Source: Syngnathus acus (taxonomy: Eukaryota; Chordata; Actinopteri; Syngnathiformes; Syngnathidae). From it: DNA of 64,000 nt. The notes beneath the pieces are model-generated. The model was not told the DNA's origin, did no database searches, and saw only the letters and a list, made by a program, of their open reading frames with translations. This document shows positions 1-12,783 of the stretch, in pieces. A program made the translations under genes and the position numbers. Where the stretch lies: NCBI RefSeq assembly GCF_901709675.1, contig NC_051105.1, forward strand, positions 4,579,104-4,643,103. Reading direction: 5' to 3'. The first letter of the stretch is position 1, and each line of letters opens with the position of its first letter.

Positions 1-2746
1 ACTGTTATGCAATGTGCAGAGCATGACTGAAATCGGGTTTCTGTTCAAACTGCATTTAGCTGCGCGGTAACGGTCAGCTTGACTCGTGTGTGACAACAAT
101 TCTTTGGAGTATACGCATAACACTCCAGTGGACACAGTAGCTCGCCACTACCCATGTGTTTTACTGTTCGACTGTCGTTCAATAAACTGCTGAAATGAGC
201 AACTCTAACTGTGGTTGACCTCAATATGTGTACCATGGAAACTCTGAAGTAGCACACTTTGGAAGCTTTTTGTTTAAAAAAAAAAAATGTGCTCCTAAAA
301 TGTCATGATTTGAATCACAGTTATCATTATGTTTGGTTTTCTGGATACATTTAAGTTATCATCAAAGTACTAAATCAGGCAGTAGATTTATTTTTTATTG
401 TTTTTTTCTTTTTTTTTTCTTTTCTTTTAAATCCAGATGATTGTGGCAAAGGACCTTCATGCAAAATACACGTAAAGTCAAGTGGAGTTTCAATTCCCTT
501 CGAAACTTATAAACAGCTTTGAACTATAGCTATTGAATTTATTTGATTTTTAATTTCCATTGCTTCCTATGTAAAAAAATGTTTTCAGTATGGACAAATC
601 AACATTTAAGAGTTCTATAATGCTTAACTGATCCCCGCTTCCATTGGAGTTCTTTATACGTACTGTGGATGTGTACATGATCAAGTATGTAGTGTTTATA
701 TTGCTTCATTCATTTTGTCTGCTCCACAGAGCAAAAAACAGTTCAGCGCGACATCATTATGTCCACTCGCAAACTGCATTCATGCTGCAGTCTTCACATT
801 TGGTTGCTTCCAAGCAGACCGAGCCAAACCACATGCGAGATGACAGTTCCATGTGATCTTCTGGTTGTTTTGTTTCCACGTATGGCTTGAATTGATTAGC
901 ATTAAAAGAAGAAATAATAACAAGGCGCCTACGAGTGGAAAAAGCTATCATACAAACAGCTTATCAAGCTTGTGCAGTGTCCTGCGTGGGGGAAAACAGT
1001 GGAAAAACTTTAGTCTTTGTCATCCTGTCATCTAAAAATAATGCGTGCGCGGGTGCAGGCGAGTTCATAACGTAACGTTAACAAATATTGGTTTGTTTAC
1101 GTGGCTGTGGTGAGCGTGTAGAAATCAAACAGGCTTTTTGGGGGACGTGTGGAAGGCGACACCGTTAGATCAGCAACTTTGTGAGGAATTGATGTAATTG
1201 CCGTCACTTTTGGGACATTAGCGGGCTGAAGTGGACCGCAGCGCCGTCGCAAACTGTGTTCGCCCGGTGCTTTTAATAGGCACAGACTACTTCGGACATC
1301 ATTCTTTGAATTTGACGTGTCCCGTCCCTCCGCTATCCCCCTCCTTCCCCCACCGTCGCCCATCAACTATAATAAGATGTGGAATGGCTGGCAGCCCGAG
1401 CTCGCAGAGGGAAGGCAAAACAAAGAGCAGCATAATATACAGGAGAAGGCAGAGTAGTTAGATGTATGCCTGATGTGCGTCGAGGAAATGTGTCACACAC
1501 TAATTTGGACGATTCTCTTAGGAAACTAAGTTTTGATACCTTCGCTGTCATACCGAGTCCATTTTCTGTCGTTCGTGCCATTTACTGTACTTACACAAAG
1601 CAGATACTGGTTAGAATAATAATCCTCCTTAAAATTCAGTCACTGAAAGGATTTTTTTTTTCCTAGTCACAGAAGATACATGAAGAGATTTGGTGTTAAG
1701 GATACTTGGAATTCATTAAAAGGCAGGAACATATTTTTACAAGTCAAATAATTAGGATATTTTAGTCTCAAGAAACAGAAGTTGACAATTTTTTAAAAGT
1801 TGTAGTCTCATGAAAATGTTATAAATTTACAAAAGTTGTCATATTGTAAAAACGTTGTAAAAACTCACAGTCCTACAAAACATGGTAATGATGTCATGGA
1901 ATAAAGTCCCATTAAATTAAAAACAAAAATCATCATCCATTTTTTTGTACTGGTTTTTCAGTACAATATGCAGGTACATATTGAGATGCAGCTGGAGTGC
2001 TGATCAAACTTGAAATGGATTTAAATTTTGCGTGACATTGCTTGACATTGTCACTTTTTAAATGCATCTAATCACTCTAAAACTTTAATGCAGCTTCACA
2101 AAGTCGAAAAACAGATTAATGCAATTAGGTTGCCTGAGCGGATCTTAACTGTGGATGCATTTGTGGAACTACTTAATTTACTTTTGCTGGACAAGCTAGT
2201 CATTGGAGAGATGTGATGTCCACTGGCTATTTCTATGATTGTTGTTGCTGGATAGTTCAACTAGTGAACCCTTGTACTGTGTCACCATGCCGCTCGGGTG
2301 TGTCCCCCGGTTTCCCGTCGTGGCCGAGCCGCAACAACAGGTCTTCATCTCTTTGCGTAACCTATCACGAGCGCACAGGAATGCAAACTGGAAAGGGCAG
2401 ATCCAATGCGCAACACCCCTCCCATCCCCATCCGCAAAGAGAGCGAGTCCCACACACAGACGTCCTGTCACTCCTTATCTTCCCGGCAGTATTGAGGAGG
2501 GCGCTCCCTTTGCCCCCCGTGCACTGTACGTGTGTGTGTGTGTGTGTTGCGTCGCGGCAGGCAGAGTTGAGATTGTGCGACCCGATCTGGAATGGGAGAG
2601 GGAGTCGCAGTTGCAGCTGCTGCCTTGCATTAAGCTGCTCTCACTCTGACAGAGGACAAACGCAGGGATACGCACAACTTGTAGATAGACTTGTCCGGAG
2701 CCCCGCTGGATTTGTTTATGTGTTCCCCGCGGTGTGCGTCGCGAGG
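1..2746. other. upstream region and 5' flank of ppp2r3b, no coding gene recognised
   Basis: No exon with recognisable protein similarity was found here. Positions 1-1000 are AT-rich and featureless apart from homopolymer runs. Positions 1090-1480 and 2280-2746 are richer in G+C and CpG than their surroundings, which fits promoter or 5' UTR sequence. A short TG microsatellite lies at about 2529-2547. The reading frame of the first ppp2r3b exon stays open upstream to 2213, so the transcript leader could encode an N-terminal extension, but the composition there looks like UTR. The long N-terminal exon known from human PPP2R3B was not seen and may lie outside the window or be absent. Confidence 0.5.
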
Positions 2747-5700
2747 ATGAGGATGAAGGAGCTGTCTCTGCGTCAGGACCCTGACCTGAGGAAGGAACTA
2801 GCCCTGTTGGCGCGAGGCTGTGACTTTGTGTTGCCCTCTCGCTTCAAGAAGAGGCTTAAAGCCTTCCAGCAAGGACAGGCCGAGGTTCGTATGGGTGTGC
2901 TGGACTCATGCCGAAGGACTTGAATTCTATGTTGTTATGCGACTACAAGCAGTCATCCACTGACAAATTAAAGTTCCTATAACCATGCCGTTCTTTGTTA
3001 ACCAATGGGAAAAGTGTTCCTTTTGGTTCAGTGACATCAAGTGTGTGGCATTCGTCTTGCACTGTTTGTCACCATGTCGATATGTGTTAGCCAATGCCAC
3101 AGGTGTTGGCTTTGGCCCTGTTCCATCGCCTGATGGCCACATTTATTGTTCATCTTATTCAGTGTACCACAACTTACCTGCGCCACCATCCAGAGCCAAT
3201 TCCCGTCACCACTATCATTCTTTTTTAGCCAGTGCCAAACGGTGTTCTTAAGGCCCTGTAAGACCAAGTGTGTGCCACATTTAGTCGTGTGGGTACTACA
3301 GTAGTCCTGATTTCCAGCAAGTCCCAGTGATCCACTGATTCCCGGATACCCAAAAAGTTGAAGTTCCAAACATCTTGCTATTCATTGTTAGCCGATGCCA
3401 CAGGTGTTCCTTGGGAGATCCGATGTACGCCACATCAACTGCGTGTTAGTTTTCTTGCGCAGTGTGCCGCGTGTGGCCCCGCTCCTCTGCCCTTGCTTCA
3501 GGCCACATCAGTAGGAATGTGTAAAATGTCATGAGGCTTAGCGAGTCGAGCTTCAGGCACTCAGCTAGTGGTTTGCATGGGGGGGGGGGGGTCCAAGTGT
3601 ATCGCAGGGTGGCAGCAGAAGAAGTTTGAATGTCCTTTTATAGCCATGGCGTACGGTGAAGCGCCGCACGTAGCAGAGGATCAGGCGCATTTATCATCTA
3701 CGGTGTCCATCAGTAGTGTTTGGAGTTTCGACCTCGTTGTTCGGTGTTACATGAGTTTATAGGCCAGAAACAGAAATATGCTGGAGCAGCACTCATAGAC
3801 TCACTTAATAGTTCACATGTTAGATACCATAGTCATGGTTTGTTGTCATATTGTAATAAAGTCATTTTTGTATGTTGAAGTTGTTTAATAAACATTAGCA
3901 TTTATTATTACTTCAGCAAAACTACATATTAAATTGAAGTTTTTATTTCCTAAAGGGAAACTAATGAGTTATCTACTGGTGCCACCTTAACCACAAAAAA
4001 TTCGATGAGGCCCTTAGATTAATTTCAATGCCGAGTCAACAGTAGATTAAAGTTAACCGCGTTTTGAACAATATAACTATGGTGTTGAATTTAATGGTTG
4101 GTTAAAGCTACTTAATTATTGGTTAAAAGGAACAACCCGGCATCGGTGTGGATACTGTCCTCTGTGGTTACAAAAATTCCGAGGCCTTATGGAACGTAGC
4201 AGAGGGAAAATTGTACTCATGTAACTAAACAGACCAATCACGAGAGATGATATGAGGGGCTTCTACGCACAGTAACAATTTCTGACGTGTGTTGCAGACC
4301 GGTCGCAGAGATGCTGCGCGTCCCAACGCGGCAGTTGTCGCCCGTACGAGTATAAATAGGCCTTTCGACGTATCAACATAACTCATCCATGTGTTTATTT
4401 CCAAAACTGTACAAAAAATGCGCCTGTTCCATTTCAACTGTGGCTTATTGTGGCTGTGGCTTCACAATTGTGTCGAGCTCCACTACATTATACTGAGGGA
4501 GGTTATCTTATTTAAATGATTAAACCTGAGATGGTACATGATATGAAACATTATTTCAGTCCCACAGATGATGTTAGTTTCCAAGTCGGGCCGATTGACT
4601 AATGTGGAGACATAGAGACATCAAAACAGCGAACCAGTTGGCTGTTTATTATCTCTAAATAGAGAACGTTAAGTGCGAGTGGATGAAAGTTATTGCAGTC
4701 ATCGAGCCAAATCAGCTGATGTTCTTGTTTGAATGTTTTTCAATCTTTCAGCCCATCACGCAGAATGGCACCGCATTTCCTCAAATAGTGGCCTACCTTC
4801 TTATAGTGCTTCGATTAATAGCATCAGGTGGTTAACAGTTCTTGTGTGTTATTTTATTTTTATTTATTTTTTTGCTTCAGGCGCAGGTGAGGACAGAGGA
4901 GCCCGTCAGCCGTGCCCTGAGCGAAAGCATTCCAAAGTTTTACTTCCCGCAAGGTCGGCCCCAAGCCAACGTTAACATCGACAGCCTCATTTCCAAAATT
5001 GAGGCGACGTTCTGCCAATTCCCCAATGAAAGGGCTACCATTGAGGACATGGGGCAGGTTGCCAAGGTAAGAAAATGATTTGCAGCGTGCCACCCAGTCA
5101 AATGATTTGCATGTTTGCTCTTTTCGCACCAAAAATATGAGCCCATCCTCCCTGTGGTTTGAGGGCAACCAAAGTGTTTCCTCTGGGAAATGATCAAATA
5201 ATGCAAATCTGCTTTTCACCAGCACCTTTATGCTGCCGTTTAATTCTGTAATTGCTCCTCAATAATAACAATCATCAATATTTTGCTCAGGCCTGCGAGT
5301 GTCCCCTCTACTGGAAGGTCCCATTGTTCTGCGCGGCCGGGGGCGACAGGACGGGCTTCGTGTCCGTGCACAAGTTTGTGGCCATGTGGCGCAAGTGAGA
5401 CAATGACCTCTTTTGTTGATGATTTCAGCTGGGCCACGCATGCACACGCGCGTACAACGCCGTCTGTTTGAACTGTTATTTCCTTGGCATCGGTAAACAC
5501 AAATGATGGGTGGCAGCGGCCTTACAAACATTTGCACTGTGAACAAAAACAGGACAAGAAAAACAAGACTTTTATGAATGTATGTATGCACACTTCTCAT
5601 GCACCATTAGGTTGTTGTTTTTTTGCAATTCTGTCACGACTCTATATTTAGAATGACTCACAGCACAAAACACCCTGGAATTGCTGAACTGTTGGTTAAA

Positions 5701-8700
5701 GCTACAACATAACCAAATGTTTGTTATTGTTCATTTAATCCCAAGATAATCAATCCGCTTTCATGGAGAATAACTTTTGAAATTCTGAGCAATTGGACAA
5801 TTTTACATGTATTCAATTTTCAGAAATCATCATCGATTAATAATTGATTAGTTGTCGATGAATCGTTCCCTTTATCCACATCCTCGCCAATGTGCGTCCA
5901 TGTACAAAATATAAATATGCAGTACACATTTGATGTAAACAATAAAACAGCAAAGGTCATATAAGACGATGCTGTGTGTGATAGTGTTGTACACTCTGAG
6001 CATACCCTTGTGTTAAGAATTTGGAAAGCTGGACAGGCCGACCTTTGACTTAAGCTCATAATCAAGCTGTTCTTAGATGAAAGGCCACAACAGATGCCCC
6101 CCCCACACACACACACAAACTACCACCGCTCTTAACAGTAATAATTACCCAGAAGCCATCCAGAATCCTAATTTCAGAATGTATTAGTGCTGTTATCCTT
6201 TCATAATAGGACACAACAAAAGAAGCAAAAAGTGGGAGTAACCTCACCACCATCTGTTCTCTCTTTCTCAACCCCCCCCCAACCGTGTAGAACGCTGCAG
6301 ACCTGTCACGATGAGGCCGCCAAATTTGTGCACCTCCTGGCCAAGCCTGGCTGCAATTACCTGGAACAAGACGACTTTATTCCCTTTCTGCAGGTACTGG
6401 CAAGGCCGCACGCACGCTCAGCACTTTGGCTCGCCTTGTCGCTCCTGTTGGACTAATTCATATGCACTCGCCGGCCACTTCTTTAGGAACACCTGCACGG
6501 TCTTACATTTTGATTGACAGTGTCAGTGATCTTTCTTAAACCAGAAATGAAAAGAGAACGACAATTATCTACACAAGTAAATAATTCATGGTACCCAGAG
6601 TATAGGTGGTCCTTGCATCAAAATCTAAGCATGATTTATAAGAATTTCTTAGTTAGCTAACATAACAGATGGCCAGTGGCACTTTGCTCAATATTACAAT
6701 CATAGCCGCATGCCTATTTATCCCTGCACGTCAAACACTTTATTCTTGAACACTCTGTTGTGTTTATCGTGTGCAAAATGACCTTGTAAATATCATGGGA
6801 AATTTAACCCTCTGGCATTTGCATTCTACTAAATTCACTTTTGTGCTACGTTTTATCTTTGCACGCATTCAAATAGAGAATAAGTATCTCCCTTTAGCTC
6901 TTTCTCATATTTTTTTCTCTTATTTGGTGGTGTGTATATGTATATATAATTCAAATTGTAAGGAGTGTCTAATTTTCATTGGCTATTTTCATTTACCGTA
7001 ATTTTCGGACTATAAGTCGCACCGGAGTATAAGTCGCACCAGCCATAAAATGCCCAAAAAAGTGAAAAAACCCCATATATATGTATATAAATCGCTCCTG
7101 AGTATAAGTCGCCCCCCCACCCAAACTATGAAAAAAAACCGCGACTTATAGTCCGAAAATTACGGTACTTATTTTTTTTTCGCAAAATGTGGAAGGCCCC
7201 TATTTTTGAAGAATATTCCATCGGGGTGTGTGTGTGTGTGTAGGCAGTCTTCACGCTTGCGATTGATTCCAGTGGCCCGCTCGCTTTAATTTGTGTGCTT
7301 GCACGAGGCGGGAATGCCTTTTGACTGTTGTGATGAATGAGAGGGCGATTGCAGCGGAGTAGATGCGACTGTCCTTGCCTGTTTCCCCCAGTTTGTGATT
7401 TATGTGTTTCGCTATGATTTAATTTCTCACAGTGGGAGTCAAAGAGGCAGAGAAATAAGGCCTTTTAATTCCTGCGCAGCTCGAACATTTATGTCAACAC
7501 ATGGGAGTGAGGGTATTGAAAAAAAAATGCTTATGATGTATAAAAAAAGCAGCACTTAGTGGTAGTGTGTGGAAGAAGGAGTACCTGCATTTTTCCTTTG
7601 CCTTGTCGCCACTGTCCAATTACAAGGTTCACTACTGTTCAAATGAATTCAATTAAATAAATAAATTGAATTAGAATTTTCTGAGAGGTACAGGCTCAGG
7701 ACATCACTACTTTAGCATGAAAGCGTACAAGCATAACATAATAAATAAAAAACATCTAATGTAATGTGCATGGCAAAGAAACATACTGAACTTTAATGAT
7801 AATGAAAAAAATGAAAATGTTTTTGGTTCAGATCTAAATGATGGAAATTATTATTTTTTGGCGTATTACCACTTTTGTCATATTTAGACCAAATAATATA
7901 ATATTAAAAAAAAAAAATCAGACTTTCATTAAGCTACTACCTAACTTTCCTGAAAAGTCCAAAGTGAGCCGACTTGTCGTTTTTCAGGATGTGGTGAACT
8001 CTCACGCGGGCCTGGCTTTCCTGAAGGAGGCAGCGGACTTTCACTCCCGATACATCACCACGGTGCGGTGCCGATAAGCATGACTTGCACCTTGCCTTCA
8101 TGTCATAGTTGAGCGTTTCCATGCTTGCAGGTGATCCAAAGGATATTTTACACTGTCAACCGCTCGTGGAATGGAAAAATAACACGCCACGAACTCCGGA
8201 AAAGTAACTTCCTTCAGGTAGGCCGACATGAGGCTGTACAAATGCGCCGATTAAATACTAATTCCATTTTTTTTTTCTTGACAGAACGTGGCGTTGCTGG
8301 AGCAAGAAGAAGACGTGAACCAGCTTACTGAGTTCTTCTCCTACGAGCACTTCTACGTCATCTACTGCAAGTTCTGGGAGCTGGACACTGACCACGACTT
8401 GTACATCGACCCCAAGGACCTAGCGCAGCACAACGACCAAGGTGATGATGCCACATACAAGATGGATGCTCCGCAATCATGTAGCAGGACTGACGCCTGC
8501 CAATTGTTTTTTTCCCCCAGCCATCTCCCAAAAGATGATTGAGAGGATATTCTCAGGAACAGTCACAAGGTAAGGAAAGAAAAATACACGATGGATTTCA
8601 TTTTTGTCCTTTAGACAATTATTGTTTTTTTTTCTGCCTAAATATGAAATGAAAAGAAGGCCTTTATTTTTGCAGTAGACTTTTTTTCCTCAACAGTTAC

Positions 8701-10885
8701 TGCGTTTTGTTTTTTAGATTACCTTTATCTATAAGAGTCAGACTATTTCTTGCAAGAATATAGTTTTTTTAAGAAAATAGTTTTTTTTTACTTGAGTTCT
8801 CCTGCTCTTTTGGTTTTGAGGGACCGGCGTGTCTTCAAGGAAGGCCGCTTGAGTTACGCAGACTTCGTGTGGTTCCTCATCTCCGAAGAGGACAAGAAGA
8901 CGGACACCGGGTATGCGCATCCCACACATCCTTTGTTGGTCTTCCAAACAGGCGTGACTGCCTTACCCGCATGTGCTCGCTCCCAGTATAGAGTACTGGT
9001 TCCGTTGCATGGACCTGGACGGCGACGGTGTGCTGAGCATGCATGAGATGGAGTACTTCTATGAGGAGCAGTGTCAGAAGCTGGAGAGCATGGCCATCGA
9101 ACCGCTGCCCTTTGAGGACTGCCTCTGCCAGATGCTCGACCTTGTCAAGCCTCGCCTCGAAGGTCAGTCATCCCTTACTCTGCCCCGGGAAGTTCCACAT
9201 TTTCGCCAGGCTTGACTGATAAGTGGTCCACAGCTGCGTGTCTTGAATTGAGCTTATTTGAACCCTGTTCCCCTCTGAATTTTACGCTGATGTGGATGAT
9301 GACTGCAGGCAAGATAACGCTGAGGGACCTGAAGAGGTGCAAGATGTCGCACATCTTCTTTGACACTTTCTTCAACATTGAGAAGTACCTGGACCACGAG
9401 CAGCGGGACCCCTTCTCCGTCATCAGGGTGAGTGTGCAGCACGCTCGTCACGCCACTCCCGAGTTTTGTTAACTCGCCGTGTCTGACAGGAAGTGGAGCC
9501 AGAGGGACAGGAAGTCTCCGACTGGGAGCGATACGCCGCGGAGGAGTACGACATTCTGGTGGCCGAAGAGGCTGCCGGGAATAACTGCGACGACGTGTAA
9601 GATCACGTTAATGCTCGCAGGTCACAACATTTGGCACACTTGCACAAACACACAAGCTGGATCCAAATTAGTTACACATGATTGAAATAGAATAGAATAA
9701 AAGTCACTTTATTATTACCACTAAATTGTTGCAAAATTGAAAATAAAATGCAGTTTAACTTTTTTTTTTTTTCAGTCATCGTATTTCACAGCACCGTAAA
9801 AATGGTATAATATACACTATAAAACATTTTTGATGCAGTTTTTGCATTTGATCATATACATATTTATCATAAACTCAAAACATTTGAGTAGTCTTCAGTT
9901 TATTAAACGGAGCCTCGTCACACTCTGAGTCAGCTAATAGTTGATAAGTTTGTTGTGTGGAACTTTAGGACCACCACTAACCTCTGAAGGTGGACCACCT
10001 CCAGACAGGTAAGACCACCACGGTACCAGAAAAAAACAAATGTTCTCCTCCTTCCTTCTCTCTGGACCAGTCTGGTCCAAAAATTACCCTGACCTTGATG
10101 GGACCTGGATTTTATTTTTTAAAATTCTCCTGCACATCCACACCTCTGTGTTCTTCTCCTTTTGTCTTCTCCAGTCACACACTCGTCTTCTTTTTAAAAA
10201 AATAGTCAACATTCTGCATGGCACAAGTGTGCTTCCTGAAAGGATGATGCCGATTTCTACTTTATATCTTCACGGGAACAGTCAACAATTTTGTTGAGGG
10301 TGATTGTAATTTTAGAAAAATGTTTTGAAATGGTATAATTAAAAAGTCATGACAGTAATGTTGACATTTATTAGAATACATTTTGTTTAAAGTAATGTAA
10401 AAGTAATATGTAATTTTACAAGATTAAATTCATAATAGAATAACATCATTTACCACCCAAAAATAACTAAGGACAAAATATTTTTTTTTTATGGGTATTA
10501 GAGTAAAATAGATCTGATTAAATTTTATATATCTTTTAATGGTAAAAGAAAAAATAACTATCATGGCTATACTGTCACGTAAAACGTTATCGAAACATCT
10601 ACTGGTGTGATCCACTTGGGTGTGCATGTGACAGCCTGTTAAGACAGCCTTATTTACAAAAATCTATGTGGACAAAGAGTTGACTCCTGTGGCAGCAGAA
10701 GCATGAAATGTTTCCCTTAGGACATTTGTGGTCATTATGTGTTCAGGTACGAAACCCCGCTGAGTCCCGTGGAAGCACACATCTCGGCCGACCTGGGTCT
10801 GACGAAAAGACACTTCTTCCAGATACCTTCACCCCACTGCAACCTGAACCTGGATGACTACGAGTATGAGGATGACTTTGAATGA
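2747..10885 (+). CDS. ppp2r3b: PP2A regulatory subunit B'' beta (PPP2R3B, PR48/PR70 family)
   Basis: Regulatory B'' subunit that binds the PP2A A/C core and directs dephosphorylation in a calcium-dependent way; the mammalian protein acts in the nucleus on Cdc6. Thirteen exons: 2747-2884, 4881-5066, 5291-5394, 6291-6393, 7988-8062, 8131-8217, 8285-8441, 8521-8569, 8821-8910, 8987-9162, 9309-9427, 9490-9596, 10747-10885; phases agree and give 509 aa. Two EF-hands are visible: DTDHDLYIDPKD at about residues 265-276 and the canonical DLDGDGVLSMHE at 339-350. Core motifs FVSVHKFVAMWRK, FFSYEHFYVIYCKFWELD and AAEEYDILVAEE favour PPP2R3B over PPP2R3A. The start was chosen because MRMKELSLRQDPDLRKEL resembles the start of the PR72 isoform of PPP2R3A. 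Human PPP2R3B has a longer, different N-terminus, so an upstream alternative start is possible. The C-terminus is acidic. Confidence 0.95.
2998..3410. repeat. degenerate repeats in ppp2r3b intron 1
   Basis: A motif close to GTTAGCCAATGCCACAGGTG followed by TTCC recurs four times, at about 2998-3020, 3086-3109, 3225-3248 and 3387-3410. Flanking pieces (AAGTGTGTGGCA-like, GGCCCTGTNCC-like) also recur. Spacing is irregular (90-160 bp), so this is an old, decayed tandem repeat. Each copy carries a CCAAT-like core, but no function is implied. Confidence 0.55.
6994..7167. mobile_element. MITE with perfect 27-bp terminal inverted repeats
   Basis: The first 27 bases (TACCGTAATTTTCGGACTAT, then AAGTCGC) are the exact reverse complement of the last 27. 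The TIR begins and ends at TA, consistent with a TA target-site duplication of the Tc1/mariner kind. The 174-bp interior has internal AGTATAAGTCGC repeats and A/C runs and no coding potential. It sits in ppp2r3b intron 4. This TIR type is widespread in vertebrate genomes; the family name is not asserted. Confidence 0.9.
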
Positions 10886-11246
10886 GCGAGTGCCGTACCC
10901 CCAATACCCGAGAGTCTTTATGTTCACACAAGCAAAATACTGACAGCCAACTGCAGCTTCTTCTTGGCACATTTGACTTTTTACACTTTAGACTCAATGA
11001 ACAAGTTGCAATGTCATCACAAACTCCACCTCTGTCCCGTCCATTGGTTCACTATACATTCCAGTGATCATGCCGGAAGCTTCTGTACAACAAAATGTCG
11101 AGTCATCATATTGGACACGTGTGTATTAAAGTGTGTGTGAGATGGGCCTTGTAATTTATTAGATGAATTTATAAATATATTCAGGTGTAAATATTGTTTG
11201 CTGTGATGTAAATGATTTGGACAAGTTGAAAGACTGTTTTCTATGT

Positions 11247-11252
11247 AATAAA
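11247..11252 (+). terminator. polyadenylation signal of ppp2r3b
   Basis: AATAAA lies 362 bases after the ppp2r3b stop codon, with a second AATAAA overlapping region just downstream (TTAATAAAGC) and a T-rich stretch at about 11288. This is the expected arrangement for the 3' end of the transcript. Confidence 0.75.
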
Positions 11253-11499
11253 GTTAATAAAGCCTCAGTCATAGACTACACATGCTTGGTTTTTTTTTCT
11301 CATTTTAAATAAGATACAGGTATCATTAAATCAGTGCTTCTCGAATAGTGGGGGGCGCATGTGACTCCAGGGAACATGCTTTTCTTTTGGCTGTACTAGA
11401 TTAAAGGGTATTTAGACATCCACTGCAGTAGGTGGCGGTATCACTGGAAGAGTGTGCGCAAGGAGGACTGGAGGTCGACACCCCTGGTTTAAGTGAAAA

Positions 11500-11640
11500 G
11501 TGCCACACCCGCCCTCACCCCCACTTCCTGATTGGCTATTTGATCTGTGATGTCACTTGGACACTCCATTAGGTACACTGCCATTTTCAAGTGTACCTAA
11601 TAACAGGCCACTTTATTAGGGAAATATTATGGTCAAAGGT
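11500..11640. repeat. composite repeat copy 1 (left flank of the tandem array)
   Basis: Begins with AGTGCCACACCCGCCCTCAC, continues through a GATTGGCT-TTTGATCTGTGATGTCA segment and runs into the first ACACTCCATTAGGTACAC motif of the array. Two further copies occur at 12784-13400 (split by a LINE) and 13408-13485. Confidence 0.75.
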
Positions 11641-12780
11641 CACAGGTGTCAAACTCTAGTCCTTGGGGCCGCATTCCAACATGTTTTCCAAGATTCCCTC
11701 GTTAAGTGCACCTGCGTGAAATGTTTTAGCTCCTGCAGAACATGAAAATGACCAAAAACTTTTCACGCAGGTGCGCTTAACGAGGGAATCACACGGACAC
11801 TCCATTAGGTACACCGCCATTTTCAAGTGTACCTAATAACAGGCCACTTTATTAGGGAAATATCATGGTCAAAGGTCACAGGTGTCAAGCGCTAGTCCTC
11901 GGGGCCGCGTTCCAATATGTTTTTCAAGTCACCCTCGTTAAACGCACCTGCGTGAAAAGATTTTGGTCATTTTCACGTTCGGCAGGAGCTAAAACTTTTC
12001 ACGCAGGTGCACTTAACGAGGGAATCACACGGACACTCCATTAGGTACACCGCCATTTTCAAGTGTACCTAATAACAGGCCACTTTATTAGGGAAATATG
12101 GTCAAAGGTCACAGGTGTCAAGCTCTAGTCCTTGGGGCCGCGTTCCAATATGTTTTCCAAGTGACCCTCGTTAAGCGCACCTGCGTGAAAAGTTTTAGCT
12201 CCTTTCACGTTCTGCAGGAGCTAAAACTTTTCACGCAGGTGCACTTAACGAGGGAATCACACGGACACTCCATTAGGTACACCGCCATTTTCAAGTGTAC
12301 CTAATAACAGGCCACTTTATTAGGGAAATATGGTCAAAGGTCACAGGTGTCAAGCTCTAGTCCTTGGGGCCGCGTTCCAATATGTTTTCCAAGTGACCCT
12401 CGTTAAGCGCACCTGCGTGAAAAGTTTTAGCTCCTTTCACGTTCTGCAGGAGCTAAAACTTTTCACGCAGGTGCACTTAACGAGGGAATCAAACGGACAC
12501 TCCATTAGGTACACCGCCATTTTCAAGTGTACCTAATAACAGGCCACTTTATTAGGGAAATATGGTCAAAGGTCACAGGTATCAAGCTCTAGTCCTTGGG
12601 GCCGCGTTCCAATATGTTTTCCAAGTGACCCTCGTTAAGCGCACCTGCGTGAAAAGTTTTAGCTCCTTTCACGTTCTGCAGGAGCTAAAACTTTTCACGC
12701 AGGTGCACTTAACGAGGGAATCACACGGACACTCCATTAGGTACACCGCGATTTACAGGTGTACCTACGTCTCTTGGACA
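11561..12780. repeat. tandem array, 232-236-bp unit, about five copies, hairpin-forming
   Basis: The phrase ACACTCCATTAGGTACAC starts at 11561, 11797, 12033, 12265, 12497 and 12729, so the period is 236, 236, 232, 232 and 232 bp. The last three full units are almost identical. Each unit holds two inverted repeats: a short one (ATTAGGTACAC ... GTGTACCTAAT) and a long one in which CGTTAAGCGCACCTGCGTGA plus AAAGTTTTAGCTCC pairs with its near-complement about 15 bases later (for example 12170-12204 with 12217-12250). The similar open frames in each unit are by-products of the repeat. Confidence 0.93.
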
Positions 12781-12783
12781 CTA

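Noticed and set aside
1097-1581. CpG-richer block with several short frames, a possible upstream exon or promoter
   Set aside because: No homology and no convincing exon-donor pair; reported only as upstream region.
2213-2746. In-frame N-terminal extension of ppp2r3b reading from 2213
   Set aside because: The frame is open but the residues are compositionally odd (Cys/Arg/Ser-rich, TG-repeat derived) and similarity to the PR72 start begins at 2747. Kept only as a possibility.
9684-9725. Possible LINE 3' tail (AATAGAATAGAATAAAAGTC) in ppp2r3b intron 12
   Set aside because: It resembles the tail at 61856 but only about 40 bp match, too short to call.
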